Positions 17,875 through 27,242 of a stretch of DNA of 64,000 nt are shown here, piece by piece. Source of the stretch: Winogradskyella luteola (GTDB lineage Bacteria > Bacteroidota > Bacteroidia > Flavobacteriales > Flavobacteriaceae); NCBI RefSeq assembly GCF_019203985.1, contig NZ_JAGSPD010000004.1, positions 62,001 through 126,000 on the forward strand, in the 5' to 3' direction. The notes under the pieces were generated by a model, which saw only the letters and a program-made list of their open reading frames with translations, searched no databases and was not told the origin of the DNA. How positions within the stretch are numbered: the stretch's first letter is position 1; each line of letters begins with the position of its first letter. Both the position numbers and the translations under genes were made by a program.

Positions 17875-19308
17875 TTAAAACTCAGCGTTTTGAGGTGTAC
17901 GTGGATAGGGGATTACATCTCTAATGTTACCCATTCCGGTGGTAAACATTACCAAACGTTCAAAACCTAATCCAAATCCTGAATGCACAGCAGTTCCGTA
18001 TTTGCGCAAATCTAAATACCACCACAACTCTTCTTCGGGTATGTCTAAGGCTACCATTTTTTCTTTCAATACATCCAAACGTTCCTCACGTTGCGAGCCA
18101 CCAACCATTTCACCTATACCAGGGAATAGAATATCCATGGCTCTTACGGTTTTTCCATCTTCATTTAAGCGCATGTAAAAGGCTTTGATATTTGCCGGAT
18201 AATCAAATAATATTACAGGGCATTTAAAATGTTTTTCGACCAAAAAGCGCTCGTGCTCAGATTGTAAGTCTGCTCCCCATTCTTCAATAATATAGTTGAA
18301 TTTCTTTTTTTTATTAGGTTTACTGTTTCTAAGAATCTCAATAGCTTCTGTATAGCTTACGCGCTTAAAATTGTTATCGACCACAAACTTAATTTTATCA
18401 ATTAAATTCATAGGACTACGCTGCGCTTGTGGCAATTTTTTTTCTTCCTCTTGCAAACGCTTGTCCAAAAACTCAAGGTCTTCTCTGTTGTGCTTCAAAA
18501 CATAACTTAACACAGACTTCATAAAATCCTCTGCTAAATCCATGTTACCAGCTAAGTCCATAAAAGCGACTTCTGGTTCAATCATCCAGAATTCTGCTAA
18601 ATGCCGTGATGTATTCGAATTTTCTGCTCTAAATGTTGGGCCAAATGTATAAACCTTTCCTAGAGACATGGCATAGGTTTCAGCTTCCAATTGACCAGAT
18701 ACGGTTAAATTGGTTTCCTTTCCAAAGAAATCTTGTTTATAATCTATCTCGCCATCCTCGTTTAATGGTGGGTTTTTGGGATCTAATCCTGTGACTCTAA
18801 ACATCTCTCCAGCACCTTCTGCATCACTACCCGTTATAATTGGTGTATGCATATAATAGAATCCATTGTCATTAAAGTACTTATGAATAGCAAAAGACAA
18901 CGACGAGCGTAGACGCATCACTGCGCTAAATGTATTTGTTCTGGTGCGTAAGTGAGCGTTTTCTCTTAAGAACTCGAATGTATGTTTTTTAGGTTGAATT
19001 GGATAAGCTTCTGGGTCTGAATCTCCATGAATCTCTATGGATTTTACCTGTATCTCAACGGATTGTCCTTTACCTTGACTTTCCACCAATTCTCCCATAA
19101 CTTCTATAGCTGCACCAGTGGTGATGCGCTTTAAAAGGGCTTCTTCAAAATTTTCAAAATCTACAACACACTGAATATTATTTATGGTCGAGCCATCATT
19201 TAATGCTATAAAACGATTTGCTCTAAACGTTCTTACCCATCCTTTTACGGTAACATCTTGTAGTTTTACGTCTTCAGATAATAATTCTGCTACGGATTTT
19301 GTTGTCAT
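17875..19308 (-). CDS. asnS: Asparaginyl-tRNA synthetase
   Basis: 477 aa class IIb synthetase. An N-terminal OB-fold binds the anticodon (VTVKGWVRTFRANRFIALND). Class II motif 2 (GPTFRAENSNTSRHLAEFWM) and motif 3 (GFGLGFERLVMFTTG) follow. Asn specificity instead of Asp is supported by the overall pattern and by GMGNIRDVIPYPRTP at the end. Normal length. Monocistronic, with a terminator at 17831. Confidence 0.97.
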   Translation of the reverse strand: MTTKSVAELLSEDVKLQDVTVKGWVRTFRANRFIALNDGSTINNIQCVVDFENFEEALLKRITTGAAIEVMGELVESQGKGQSVEIQVKSIEIHGDSDPEAYPIQPKKHTFEFLRENAHLRTRTNTFSAVMRLRSSLSFAIHKYFNDNGFYYMHTPIITGSDAEGAGEMFRVTGLDPKNPPLNEDGEIDYKQDFFGKETNLTVSGQLEAETYAMSLGKVYTFGPTFRAENSNTSRHLAEFWMIEPEVAFMDLAGNMDLAEDFMKSVLSYVLKHNREDLEFLDKRLQEEEKKLPQAQRSPMNLIDKIKFVVDNNFKRVSYTEAIEILRNSKPNKKKKFNYIIEEWGADLQSEHERFLVEKHFKCPVILFDYPANIKAFYMRLNEDGKTVRAMDILFPGIGEMVGGSQREERLDVLKEKMVALDIPEEELWWYLDLRKYGTAVHSGFGLGFERLVMFTTGMGNIRDVIPYPRTPQNAEF

Positions 19309-19342
19309 TTTTTAGTTATTTTGAAATGCTAAGATAAATTTT

Positions 19343-21754
19343 TTATTCTTCGTTTTCTGAGTCGATTTCGGCATCATCATCTTCCGATGGAATAATATCG
19401 ATTGTGGGTTTACGCAATACTTCTTTATTTGCGATATTTCGTTCTAGCGACAAGAGTAATGACGGCAATAAGAGTAAGTTAGAAAGCATAGCAAATAACA
19501 ATGTTATAGATACTAATGCTCCTAAAGCTACAGTGCCACCAAAACTTGATATAGTAAATACCGAGAACCCAAAGAACAATACTATGGATGTATAAAACAT
19601 ACTGACACCGGTTTCTCTAAGTGCAGCGTAAACCGATTTTCTAATTTTCCAATGGTTGGCCTGTAACTCTTGTCTGTATTTTGCCAAAAAATGAATGGTA
19701 TCATCAACCGAAATACCAAAAGCTATACTAAACACCAATATGGTTGATGGTTTTATTGGCACACCAACATAACCCATTAAACCTGCAGTGACCAGCAGTG
19801 GTAATAGGTTGGGAATAAGCGATACAATAATCATTCTGAAGGAACGGAACAAGTACGCCATAAATAGCGAAATAAGAAAAATGGCAAGTGTTAACGAAAT
19901 AACAAGGTTTCTTACCAGGTATTTTGTTCCTTTTTGAAATACCAAAGCTTTACCCGTCATGGTAACTTGGTAACGTTCTTTAGGGAAAACCTTATCAATT
20001 TTATGCTGAAGATTCTCTTGAATACGCTCCATCTTAGCCGTGCCTATATCTTTCATAAACGTAGTAATACGTGCATACTGACCTGTACTGTCTACAAAGT
20101 TTTTGAGTAAATCTATATCAGAGGATGAGTTTTTGGCATAAGATAAAATAAAACTGTTTTCTTGACTTGTCGGTAACTGATAGTATTTAGGATTACCGTT
20201 ATAATAAGCTTGTTTACTGTATTTCACCAAACTTACCACGGAAATAGGTTTAGACAATTCTGGTGTTTCTTCTATAAGGGTTTCCAGCTCATTGATGCGT
20301 TTTAAGGTTGCTAATTTCATAACTCCTTTTTTACGCTTGGTGTCTACCATGATTTCTAATGGCATAATACCATTAAATTCATCTTCAAAAAAACGAATAT
20401 CCTTAAAAAACTGCTTGTCTTTTGGCATGTCTTCAATTAAACTTCCTGAGATTTTAATCTGGTTCATGCCAATCATACTGCCAATAATAAGTATAAGCGC
20501 AGTGACGTAAATAGTAATTTTCTTATGTTTTACCATGCGCTCCATCCAGTCGACAAAACCGCCAATCCACCGTTTATTGAGATGTTCTAAATGACGTTTT
20601 TTTGGATATGGTAAAAACGTATACATTATAGGAATAATAAGCAGGCATAAGATGAAAATAGCCAAGATGCTTAATGAGGCTACGATACCAAATTCTTTTA
20701 ATAATTTACTCTCGGTTAAGATAAACGTTGCAAAACCTGAAGCTGTGGTAACATTAGTCATCAAAGTAGCATTACCTACTTTGGTAATAACACGTTGTAG
20801 TGATTTTACCTTATTACCATGCGATCTTACCTCGTGCTGGTATTTATTGATTAGAAAAATACAATTAGGTATACCAATGACGATTATTAAAGGCGGAATC
20901 AATGCTGTGAGCACTGTGATTTCGTAACCCAATAGACCTAAAATTCCAAAAGTCCACATAACGCCAACGCATACTACAATTAACGAAATGAAGGTGGCTC
21001 TAAAGGATCTGAAAAATAAAAAGAAAATCAATGAGGTCACCAATAATGCTGCACCTATAAAGAGCCCAATTTCATCTACAATATTTTGAGAATTTAAGGT
21101 TCTAATATATGGCATGCCAGAAACTCTAACGTCTAATCCGGTTTCAGTTTCGAAAGTATTGATTTTTACTTCTAAATCTTCAATTATAAAGTCTTTACGG
21201 GCAGAGGTGTTAACAATATCTTTCTTTAAATAAATAGCAGTACGAATAGTTTTTGTTTCTGCATTAAACAGAAAATTATCGTAAAAAGGATATTTTTCAA
21301 ACAACTCATTTTGTAGTGTGTTGATCTGTTTAATACTAGAAATAGAATCTTTTATAAAAGGCTCTAAGTCGAATTGCTCTTTTTTGGTGTTTTTCACCAA
21401 TTTTTGAAGATCTTTTATTGATAAAACTGTTTCAACTTCATCATAAGCTTTAAAAGATTCTGCAAGATTGTTCCATGCATTGAGCTGTTTTACTGAGAAT
21501 AGAGTTGAATCTTTTACGCCAAGTACAATGAGGTTACCTTCTTCACCAAAGACCTTGAGAAAATCATTGTAAACCACGTTGACTTCGTGGTCGTCAGGTA
21601 ACATATTAGCTTCGGTGTAGGTAAAGCGCATATGTTTCCATTGCATACTAAAAAACACAGTTGCCAAAACTATGGCAATAAGTATAAAGATTTTATTGCG
21701 AAGAATAACCCTTGCAATAGCCTCCCAAAATCCTGTGGTAAATAGTTTAAGCAT
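19343..21754 (-). CDS. RND/MMPL family transporter
   Basis: 803 aa. Two similar halves, each with a large extracytoplasmic loop and a cluster of helices. Signature stretches are PPLIIVIGIPNCIFLINKYQ in the first half and FGISVDDTIHFLAKYRQE in the second. The sequence is nearer to the MMPL/HpnN-like branch than to AcrB; such proteins move lipids or hydrophobic compounds. It ends with an acidic tail (EDDDAEIDSENEE). No adaptor or TolC gene is adjacent. Substrate unknown. Confidence 0.88.
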   Translation of the reverse strand: MLKLFTTGFWEAIARVILRNKIFILIAIVLATVFFSMQWKHMRFTYTEANMLPDDHEVNVVYNDFLKVFGEEGNLIVLGVKDSTLFSVKQLNAWNNLAESFKAYDEVETVLSIKDLQKLVKNTKKEQFDLEPFIKDSISSIKQINTLQNELFEKYPFYDNFLFNAETKTIRTAIYLKKDIVNTSARKDFIIEDLEVKINTFETETGLDVRVSGMPYIRTLNSQNIVDEIGLFIGAALLVTSLIFFLFFRSFRATFISLIVVCVGVMWTFGILGLLGYEITVLTALIPPLIIVIGIPNCIFLINKYQHEVRSHGNKVKSLQRVITKVGNATLMTNVTTASGFATFILTESKLLKEFGIVASLSILAIFILCLLIIPIMYTFLPYPKKRHLEHLNKRWIGGFVDWMERMVKHKKITIYVTALILIIGSMIGMNQIKISGSLIEDMPKDKQFFKDIRFFEDEFNGIMPLEIMVDTKRKKGVMKLATLKRINELETLIEETPELSKPISVVSLVKYSKQAYYNGNPKYYQLPTSQENSFILSYAKNSSSDIDLLKNFVDSTGQYARITTFMKDIGTAKMERIQENLQHKIDKVFPKERYQVTMTGKALVFQKGTKYLVRNLVISLTLAIFLISLFMAYLFRSFRMIIVSLIPNLLPLLVTAGLMGYVGVPIKPSTILVFSIAFGISVDDTIHFLAKYRQELQANHWKIRKSVYAALRETGVSMFYTSIVLFFGFSVFTISSFGGTVALGALVSITLLFAMLSNLLLLPSLLLSLERNIANKEVLRKPTIDIIPSEDDDAEIDSENEE

Positions 21755-21886
21755 TATATAGCAATAACCCCAAAGCTAAATCCTGAGGTATTAATTAAAA
21801 TTCAAATCTCTTTCAGCGACAAACAAGGCGCAAAGGTAGAAAAAACCTAAGGAATTGCTAAAGAATTAACAGGAATATAATAGTGG

Positions 21887-23167
21887 TTATAATGATATAT
21901 TAAAGGTAAACTTAAAAGCAATATTATCTTCTAATTCTGGCAAATGGTAAGCACCATAACGGTAAGCAAAACTTAATCCAAAGCCTAAGAGCAATTTATT
22001 GATTTCAAAACCAGATTCCGAGTAGAGTTTATCCAGTGTATTAAAGCCTATACCTTCATGTCGGTCTATGCTATTCATATCACCAATGGCATACCTTGAG
22101 ATGAGTACTAATTGTGGTTTAAAGCGTTCAGAAATATTAAAAGGTCTCAAATAGTGTTTTAACTGTAGTGTTGAAAACTTATCACTAAAAAATTCATTAA
22201 AATACATGGTTTCAAAGCTATTGAGACCTGCTACAGAGAACCGCTGAAGAATGGTTTCTTTGGTAATATTATTGGGGTAGGCATGGTACAAATGAGTTAA
22301 TGGTGCATCACCACCAGCTATACCCGCGGCTAAGGTAATATTGGTTACGGCATTATTATTATGATTAAATTGTTGAATGGTTCTAAAATCTAACTTTGAA
22401 AAATTAAAATCCCCATTTAAAACAGATTTAAAGCTTTGTGTTAATTGCAAGGTAAACTTTGGAAAACCTTCCTTGGTCGTTTTTATATTATCTTCGGAAA
22501 TCTCAAATTGGTTAAACGGACTCCATTGCAGGCTTACTCTTGCTGTGCTAATATCAAAACTACTATAACTCTTATCATCTAAAATAAAATTATAAAAGTA
22601 AGTTGGATTAATGTTGCTAATGGCTATCTGCGTTTCTGATAACAGATTGTTTGAGAAGCGATGTTCTAAAGAAACAGATTTTGTTATGTGGCGATGAAAC
22701 AAATCAATATTTAAAAGACGAGGTTCAAAAAAGGTGAAAAAGCGCTTATCGGTTAAAAAAGTTGAGCTTCCTGTTTCTTGTAAATCGTCTGTGTAGGTTA
22801 GGTTAACCCAAGTATTGTGCGCTTTGTTGACCCTAAAACCTCCCCCAGCACTAAATTTTATACGCTTGTCGGTAAATCCGTAAACAACATAACCGTTGAG
22901 TCTATAACGGTCGGAAAATAGCTTATTGGTTACTCCACCTAGACCGGTTCTAAGACCTTCATATTGATTAAATTTTATTAGATATCGTAAATCGGCATCA
23001 AAATAATTGAAAGGTAAAAACCCATTACCTAACTGCTTTAAGAACTCAGTTTTTTTAATTGAGTCTTGTTCTTTTTTAATAGAATCTTTTTCTTTTGTAA
23101 TGGGATTTTGTGCAAAGCCACTTGTTGCAAATAACATAATAAAAACAACAAATAAATGCTTTGGCAT
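21887..23167 (-). CDS. Outer-membrane beta-barrel protein (DUF5686-like barrel only)
   Basis: 426 aa. A signal peptide is followed by a short Lys/Glu linker repeat (ITKEKDSIKKEQDSIKK), then a long barrel ending in a typical last strand (DNIAFKFTFNISL). Phrases such as RLNGYVVYGFTDKRIKFSAG and HRHITKSVSLEHRFSNNLL resemble the C-terminal barrel of DUF5686 proteins, but the usual N-terminal carboxypeptidase-like domain is missing. Either a short paralogue or a separate family. Function unknown. Confidence 0.65.
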   Translation of the reverse strand: MPKHLFVVFIMLFATSGFAQNPITKEKDSIKKEQDSIKKTEFLKQLGNGFLPFNYFDADLRYLIKFNQYEGLRTGLGGVTNKLFSDRYRLNGYVVYGFTDKRIKFSAGGGFRVNKAHNTWVNLTYTDDLQETGSSTFLTDKRFFTFFEPRLLNIDLFHRHITKSVSLEHRFSNNLLSETQIAISNINPTYFYNFILDDKSYSSFDISTARVSLQWSPFNQFEISEDNIKTTKEGFPKFTLQLTQSFKSVLNGDFNFSKLDFRTIQQFNHNNNAVTNITLAAGIAGGDAPLTHLYHAYPNNITKETILQRFSVAGLNSFETMYFNEFFSDKFSTLQLKHYLRPFNISERFKPQLVLISRYAIGDMNSIDRHEGIGFNTLDKLYSESGFEINKLLLGFGLSFAYRYGAYHLPELEDNIAFKFTFNISL

Positions 23168-23181
23168 ATATGTACTAAGTT

Positions 23182-23216
23182 AAAAAAAACATCCCAAATA
23201 AATTTTGGGATGTTTT
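23182..23216 (-). terminator. Terminator of frr
   Basis: A 13-bp stem AAAACATCCCAAA (23187-23199) / TTTGGGATGTTTT (23204-23216), followed on the minus strand by seven or more T. It separates pyrH-frr from the next gene. Confidence 0.9.
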
Positions 23217-23233
23217 ATGCTTTTTATTTTTGA

Positions 23234-23785
23234 CTAGACGGTCATAATCTCTCTTTCCTTGTTATCTAGAATGCCATCTATTTGTTTAACGTAAGAATCA
23301 GTGAGTTCTTGTACATCGATCTCTGCATTCTTTTGCAAATCTTCAGAAACATCAGATTTTTTGATGTCGTTCATGGCATCTTTACGTGCATTACGTACAC
23401 CAATTTTTGCATCTTCAGCTTCAGATTTAGCTTGCTTTGCTAAATCTTTACGACGCTCTTCAGTTAGTGGTGGAACATTAATGATAATCATTTCTCCATT
23501 GTTCATAGGATTAAAACCTAAATTAGCGAGCATAATACCACGCTCAATTTCCTGTAGCATACTTTTTTCCCAAGGTTGAACGGATATGGTTCTACCATCT
23601 GGTGTATTTACGTTGGCTACTTGGTTTAGTGGAGTTTGGGATCCATAATAATCAACCATAACACTTCCTAGCATTGCCGGACTTGCCTTACCAGCCCTAA
23701 TATTAACCAGTTGTTTTTCAAGATGCTTTATGGCAGCATCCATGGCTTCTTTTGCAGTGTCTATTATAAATTTAATTTCGTCCAT
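23234..23785 (-). CDS. frr: Ribosome recycling factor
   Basis: 183 aa; it splits post-termination ribosomes together with EF-G. Typical sequence: HLEKQLVNIRAGKASPAMLG near the start, VDYYGSQTPLNQVANV, ERGIMLANLGFNPMNNG, and the C-terminal helix region. Full length, 46 bp downstream of pyrH, the classic pyrH-frr pair. Confidence 0.97.
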   Translation of the reverse strand: MDEIKFIIDTAKEAMDAAIKHLEKQLVNIRAGKASPAMLGSVMVDYYGSQTPLNQVANVNTPDGRTISVQPWEKSMLQEIERGIMLANLGFNPMNNGEMIIINVPPLTEERRKDLAKQAKSEAEDAKIGVRNARKDAMNDIKKSDVSEDLQKNAEIDVQELTDSYVKQIDGILDNKEREIMTV

Positions 23786-23831
23786 AATTTTTAAAACTTT
23801 AATTGAGGATCATCAAAGGTTGTACCAAGTC

Positions 23832-24539
23832 TTAAAGAATAACCTCTGTACCTATATTTTCTCCGGAAACCACCTTAAGCAAGTTTCCTTTTTTATTCAT
23901 ATCAAATACTATAATTGGTAGTTTGTTTTCTTGACTTAAAGTAAAGGCCGTTGTATCCATAACCTTTAAACCTTTACGTAAAACATCATCAAATGTAATA
24001 TGATCAAACTTTACCGCTGTGCTGTCCTTTTCAGGATCTGCTGTATAGATGCCATCTACACGCGTTCCTTTTAAAATCACATCAGCTTCAATTTCTATAG
24101 CACGCAAAACTGCAGCAGAATCAGTTGTAAAATAAGGATTCCCCGTTCCGCCACCAAAAATCACTACACGCCCCTTATTTAAATGACTCATGGCTTTACG
24201 TCTTATAAAAGGCTCAGCGACTTCGTTGATTTTAATTGCAGTTTGCAAACGTGTTTTAACGTCAGCATCTTCAAGTGCATTTTGTAAAGCTAATCCGTTT
24301 ATAACGGTTGCCAACATTCCCATATGATCTCCTTGAACACGATCCATGCCATTCATAGCACCTGCAACACCTCTAAAGATATTGCCACCACCTATGACAA
24401 TGGCAACCTGTACACCTAAATCCGTAATCTCTTTAATATCTTTTGCGTATTCTGCCAAACGCACTGGGTCAATGCCGTATTGCCTGTTTCCCATTAAAGC
24501 TTCCCCTGATAATTTTAGCAGTATTCTTTTGTATTTCAT
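23832..24539 (-). CDS. pyrH: Uridylate (UMP) kinase
   Basis: 235 aa amino-acid-kinase-fold enzyme that phosphorylates UMP to UDP. Motifs: [12 protein letters not shown] (phosphate loop), [49 protein letters not shown]. Normal length. First gene of pyrH-frr. The 208 bp upstream contain no gene that I can see. Confidence 0.97.
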   Translation of the reverse strand: MKYKRILLKLSGEALMGNRQYGIDPVRLAEYAKDIKEITDLGVQVAIVIGGGNIFRGVAGAMNGMDRVQGDHMGMLATVINGLALQNALEDADVKTRLQTAIKINEVAEPFIRRKAMSHLNKGRVVIFGGGTGNPYFTTDSAAVLRAIEIEADVILKGTRVDGIYTADPEKDSTAVKFDHITFDDVLRKGLKVMDTTAFTLSQENKLPIIVFDMNKKGNLLKVVSGENIGTEVIL

Positions 24540-24747
24540 GTTTTGATTGAAAATTAAGCAAAACTACATATTTTTATTTTTAATAGTATAAATTACATAG
24601 TACAATTTTTGATAGTTATCCCACTATTATTTGCCCGATAAATTTGAAATTTAAAAAGTGAAAGAATTGACAGCCCGATTTATGAAGATGTAACTTTAAT
24701 GCTGCTGAATAGAATTAGAAAGGGATTACATTAAATTGTAAAAGTAA

Positions 24748-25551
24748 TTAATCTAAGTAGTAGATATAACCGAAGTTGAGCCATAAATTCCAATCATTAT
24801 TTTTATTTGAAGGTAATTTATGATTTAGGCCATCTACAAAATCATCAAAGTAATATTGCCATCTTAACTCAACAAATAAATCGGAAAGTATGGTAAGTTT
24901 ATAGCGTGTACCAATACTTGCAACAACAGACCAGGTAGAACCGGATTCATCACTTACAAAGGGATCACCCCCAGCAACATCACTCCAACCACTGTAAAAA
25001 TTATTGTTATCTAATATATTGCCATTGCCATAAGTGGTCTCAACTGAAGGATTGAAAGCAACATAATGTGCACCCAGAGCAGCAAAAGGGGCAAAAGAAT
25101 AGGCACCAGCGGAAAAAGCTCTAATACTTCTGGGGAAATACTCTAGTTGCATGCCAATATCCCAATTTTGGGATTCACCAGAATGACGCCTTAATCGTTC
25201 AGCATTTTCACTGGTTCTAGAGTCATCTACCCATTCTCCAAAGTGGTTTAAGGTGGTTTTATTCCATGATATTTCACTTCTTAGTTTAAAGTGATCATTA
25301 AAATAAGTATCGGTAGAGTAACAATTACAATCTGCACGATATGCAAAGTTTATATAATGCACAATACCTAATGCAACACCGGTATTTCCTGCATTGGTTT
25401 CAAAATCTTTTCTTACTCCAAAATCAGACTGAAACGCAACTGCACCAACAAATGCACCGATTTCGTGAGAAAAGCCCAGCTGTGCTGAGACGCTTTGCAT
25501 TGAAAGCAAAATAGCTAACAAAAGGAACAGCTTTTTAATAGGTAATGCCAT
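24748..25551 (-). CDS. Secreted protein divergent from gdhA (THC0290_0291-like family)
   Basis: 267 aa. Signal peptide MALPIKKLFLLLAILLSMQSVSAQ, then GFSHEIGAFVGAVAFQSDFG, a Cys pair (RADCNCYSTD), and barrel-like strands ending NLWLNFGYIYYLD. From memory it resembles a Flavobacteriia family named after a THC0290_0291 locus; I could not verify that. Probably an outer-membrane or periplasmic beta-rich protein. Any label of glutamate dehydrogenase would come only from its divergent neighbour. Confidence 0.65.
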   Translation of the reverse strand: MALPIKKLFLLLAILLSMQSVSAQLGFSHEIGAFVGAVAFQSDFGVRKDFETNAGNTGVALGIVHYINFAYRADCNCYSTDTYFNDHFKLRSEISWNKTTLNHFGEWVDDSRTSENAERLRRHSGESQNWDIGMQLEYFPRSIRAFSAGAYSFAPFAALGAHYVAFNPSVETTYGNGNILDNNNFYSGWSDVAGGDPFVSDESGSTWSVVASIGTRYKLTILSDLFVELRWQYYFDDFVDGLNHKLPSNKNNDWNLWLNFGYIYYLD

Positions 25552-25731
25552 ATAACTTCAAATATAATTGAAATAGTTATCGAACAAATATATAAAAACT
25601 CGACGAACTACAAAGTAAAACAGACAAAATGCACACTTCCTATAAGAATAGAGGATTTTTTTGTAATTCTGAAATATTGAAAAAATTATTGAGAATATAA
25701 AAAAAATTAAGGCTTATTTTTACAGATAATG

Positions 25732-25739
25732 TATCTTTG
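25732..25739 (+). promoter_or_regulatory. -7 box of gdhA
   Basis: TATCTTTG fits TAnnTTTG exactly. It implies a leader of about 30 nt before the ATG at 25776, and overlaps the upstream TTG that would otherwise open the frame, so the ATG is the true start. Confidence 0.6.
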
Positions 25740-25775
25740 CAACCATTAAATCACAATTTCTTAACAATTTTTTAT

Positions 25776-27119
25776 ATGAAAGATAAAATTGAAGCATTTT
25801 TAGATCTTGTAAAGGAACGCAATGGGCACGAACCAGAGTTTTTACAAGCAGTCCAGGAAGTAGCGGAGACAGTTATTCCTTATATAGCTAAGCACGATAT
25901 TTACAATGGGAAAAACATTTTATTGAGAATGGTAGAACCAGAACGACTGATTTCCTTTAGAGTTAGTTGGGTAGATGATGCTGGCGAGATACAGGTTAAC
26001 AGAGGGTATAGAATACAAATGAATTCTGCAATAGGTCCTTACAAAGGAGGATTACGTTTTCACCCTACCGTAAATGCAAGTATCCTTAAATTTTTGGCGT
26101 TTGAGCAAGTTTTTAAAAACAGCTTAACTACATTGCCTATGGGCGGTGGTAAAGGGGGTTCTGATTTTGATCCAAAAGGAAAGTCAGATAATGAAATTAT
26201 GCGTTTCTGTCATGCCTTTATGACCGAACTTTTCAGACACATTGGCCATAATACAGATGTGCCAGCAGGAGATATTGGTGTTGGTGCAAGAGAAATAGGC
26301 TTCATGTTTGGGATGTATAAAAAATTGAAAAATACGTTTACAGGTGTACTTACTGGAAAAGGCCAATCTTGGGGCGGATCTTTAATTAGACCTGAAGCAA
26401 CAGGATATGGTAACGTATATTTTGCTGAGAACATGTTAAAAACTAAAAATGACTCTTTTAATGGGAAAAGGATTGTTATTTCTGGTTCGGGCAATGTTGC
26501 GCAGTTTGCAGCAGAAAAGGCTATTGAGCTTGGAGCAACAGTATTGACACTTTCTGACTCTGGAGGATACATTATAGATGAAGATGGTATTGACACCGAA
26601 AAGCTAGAATTTGTTATGGACCTTAAAAATGTAAAGCGAGGTCGTATTAGTGAATATGTTGATAAGTATCCCAATGCTAAGTTTGTCAAAGGAGAACGAC
26701 CATGGTCTGTGAAATGCGATATTGCATTGCCATGCGCAACACAAAATGAATTAAATGGTGATGAGGCAAAACAATTAGTGGATAATGGCTGTATTTGTGT
26801 CTCTGAAGGAGCTAATATGCCTTCAACACCAGAGGCTATTCACGAGTTTCAAAAAGCAAAAATTTTATTTGCTCCAGGAAAAGCTTCTAACGCAGGTGGT
26901 GTAGCAACATCTGGTCTAGAAATGAGCCAGAATTCATTACGTCTCAGTTGGACGAGAGAAGAAGTGGATGAAAAGTTGAAAGGTATAATGGAGGATATCC
27001 ACGACTCATGTGTAGAATATGGAAAAAACGATGATGGATCTGTAGATTACATCAGAGGGGCAAATATTGCTGGTTTTGTAAAAGTAGCAGATGCAATGTT
27101 GGCACAAGGCGTGGTATAA
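25776..27119 (+). CDS. gdhA: Glutamate dehydrogenase (NADP-type)
   Basis: 447 aa; interconverts 2-oxoglutarate plus ammonia and glutamate. The substrate and catalytic region is intact: GPYKGGLRFHPTVN (Lys), LTTLPMGGGKGGSDFDPKGK (catalytic Lys), DVPAGDIGVGAREIGFM (Asp). The Rossmann motif VISGSGNVAQFAAEKAIELG is in the second half. Length and the SDFDPKGKSDNEIMRFCHAF pattern match the hexameric NADP-specific class. Monocistronic with its own terminator. Confidence 0.97.
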   Translation: MKDKIEAFLDLVKERNGHEPEFLQAVQEVAETVIPYIAKHDIYNGKNILLRMVEPERLISFRVSWVDDAGEIQVNRGYRIQMNSAIGPYKGGLRFHPTVNASILKFLAFEQVFKNSLTTLPMGGGKGGSDFDPKGKSDNEIMRFCHAFMTELFRHIGHNTDVPAGDIGVGAREIGFMFGMYKKLKNTFTGVLTGKGQSWGGSLIRPEATGYGNVYFAENMLKTKNDSFNGKRIVISGSGNVAQFAAEKAIELGATVLTLSDSGGYIIDEDGIDTEKLEFVMDLKNVKRGRISEYVDKYPNAKFVKGERPWSVKCDIALPCATQNELNGDEAKQLVDNGCICVSEGANMPSTPEAIHEFQKAKILFAPGKASNAGGVATSGLEMSQNSLRLSWTREEVDEKLKGIMEDIHDSCVEYGKNDDGSVDYIRGANIAGFVKVADAMLAQGVV

Positions 27120-27140
27120 TATATAAAATGTATATTTTTA

Positions 27141-27173
27141 AAAAAGCTTTCATTGTACATGAAAGCTTTTTTT
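27141..27173 (+). terminator. Terminator of gdhA
   Basis: A 13-bp stem AAAAAGCTTTCAT (27141-27153) / ATGAAAGCTTTTT (27159-27171), loop TGTAC, then T-run. It starts 21 bp after the stop codon. Confidence 0.9.
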
Positions 27174-27242
27174 ATGACTTAGTATATGATTACCTATATA
27201 TTATCGTTACTATTAAATATATTTGAGCAAACGAATTTTATA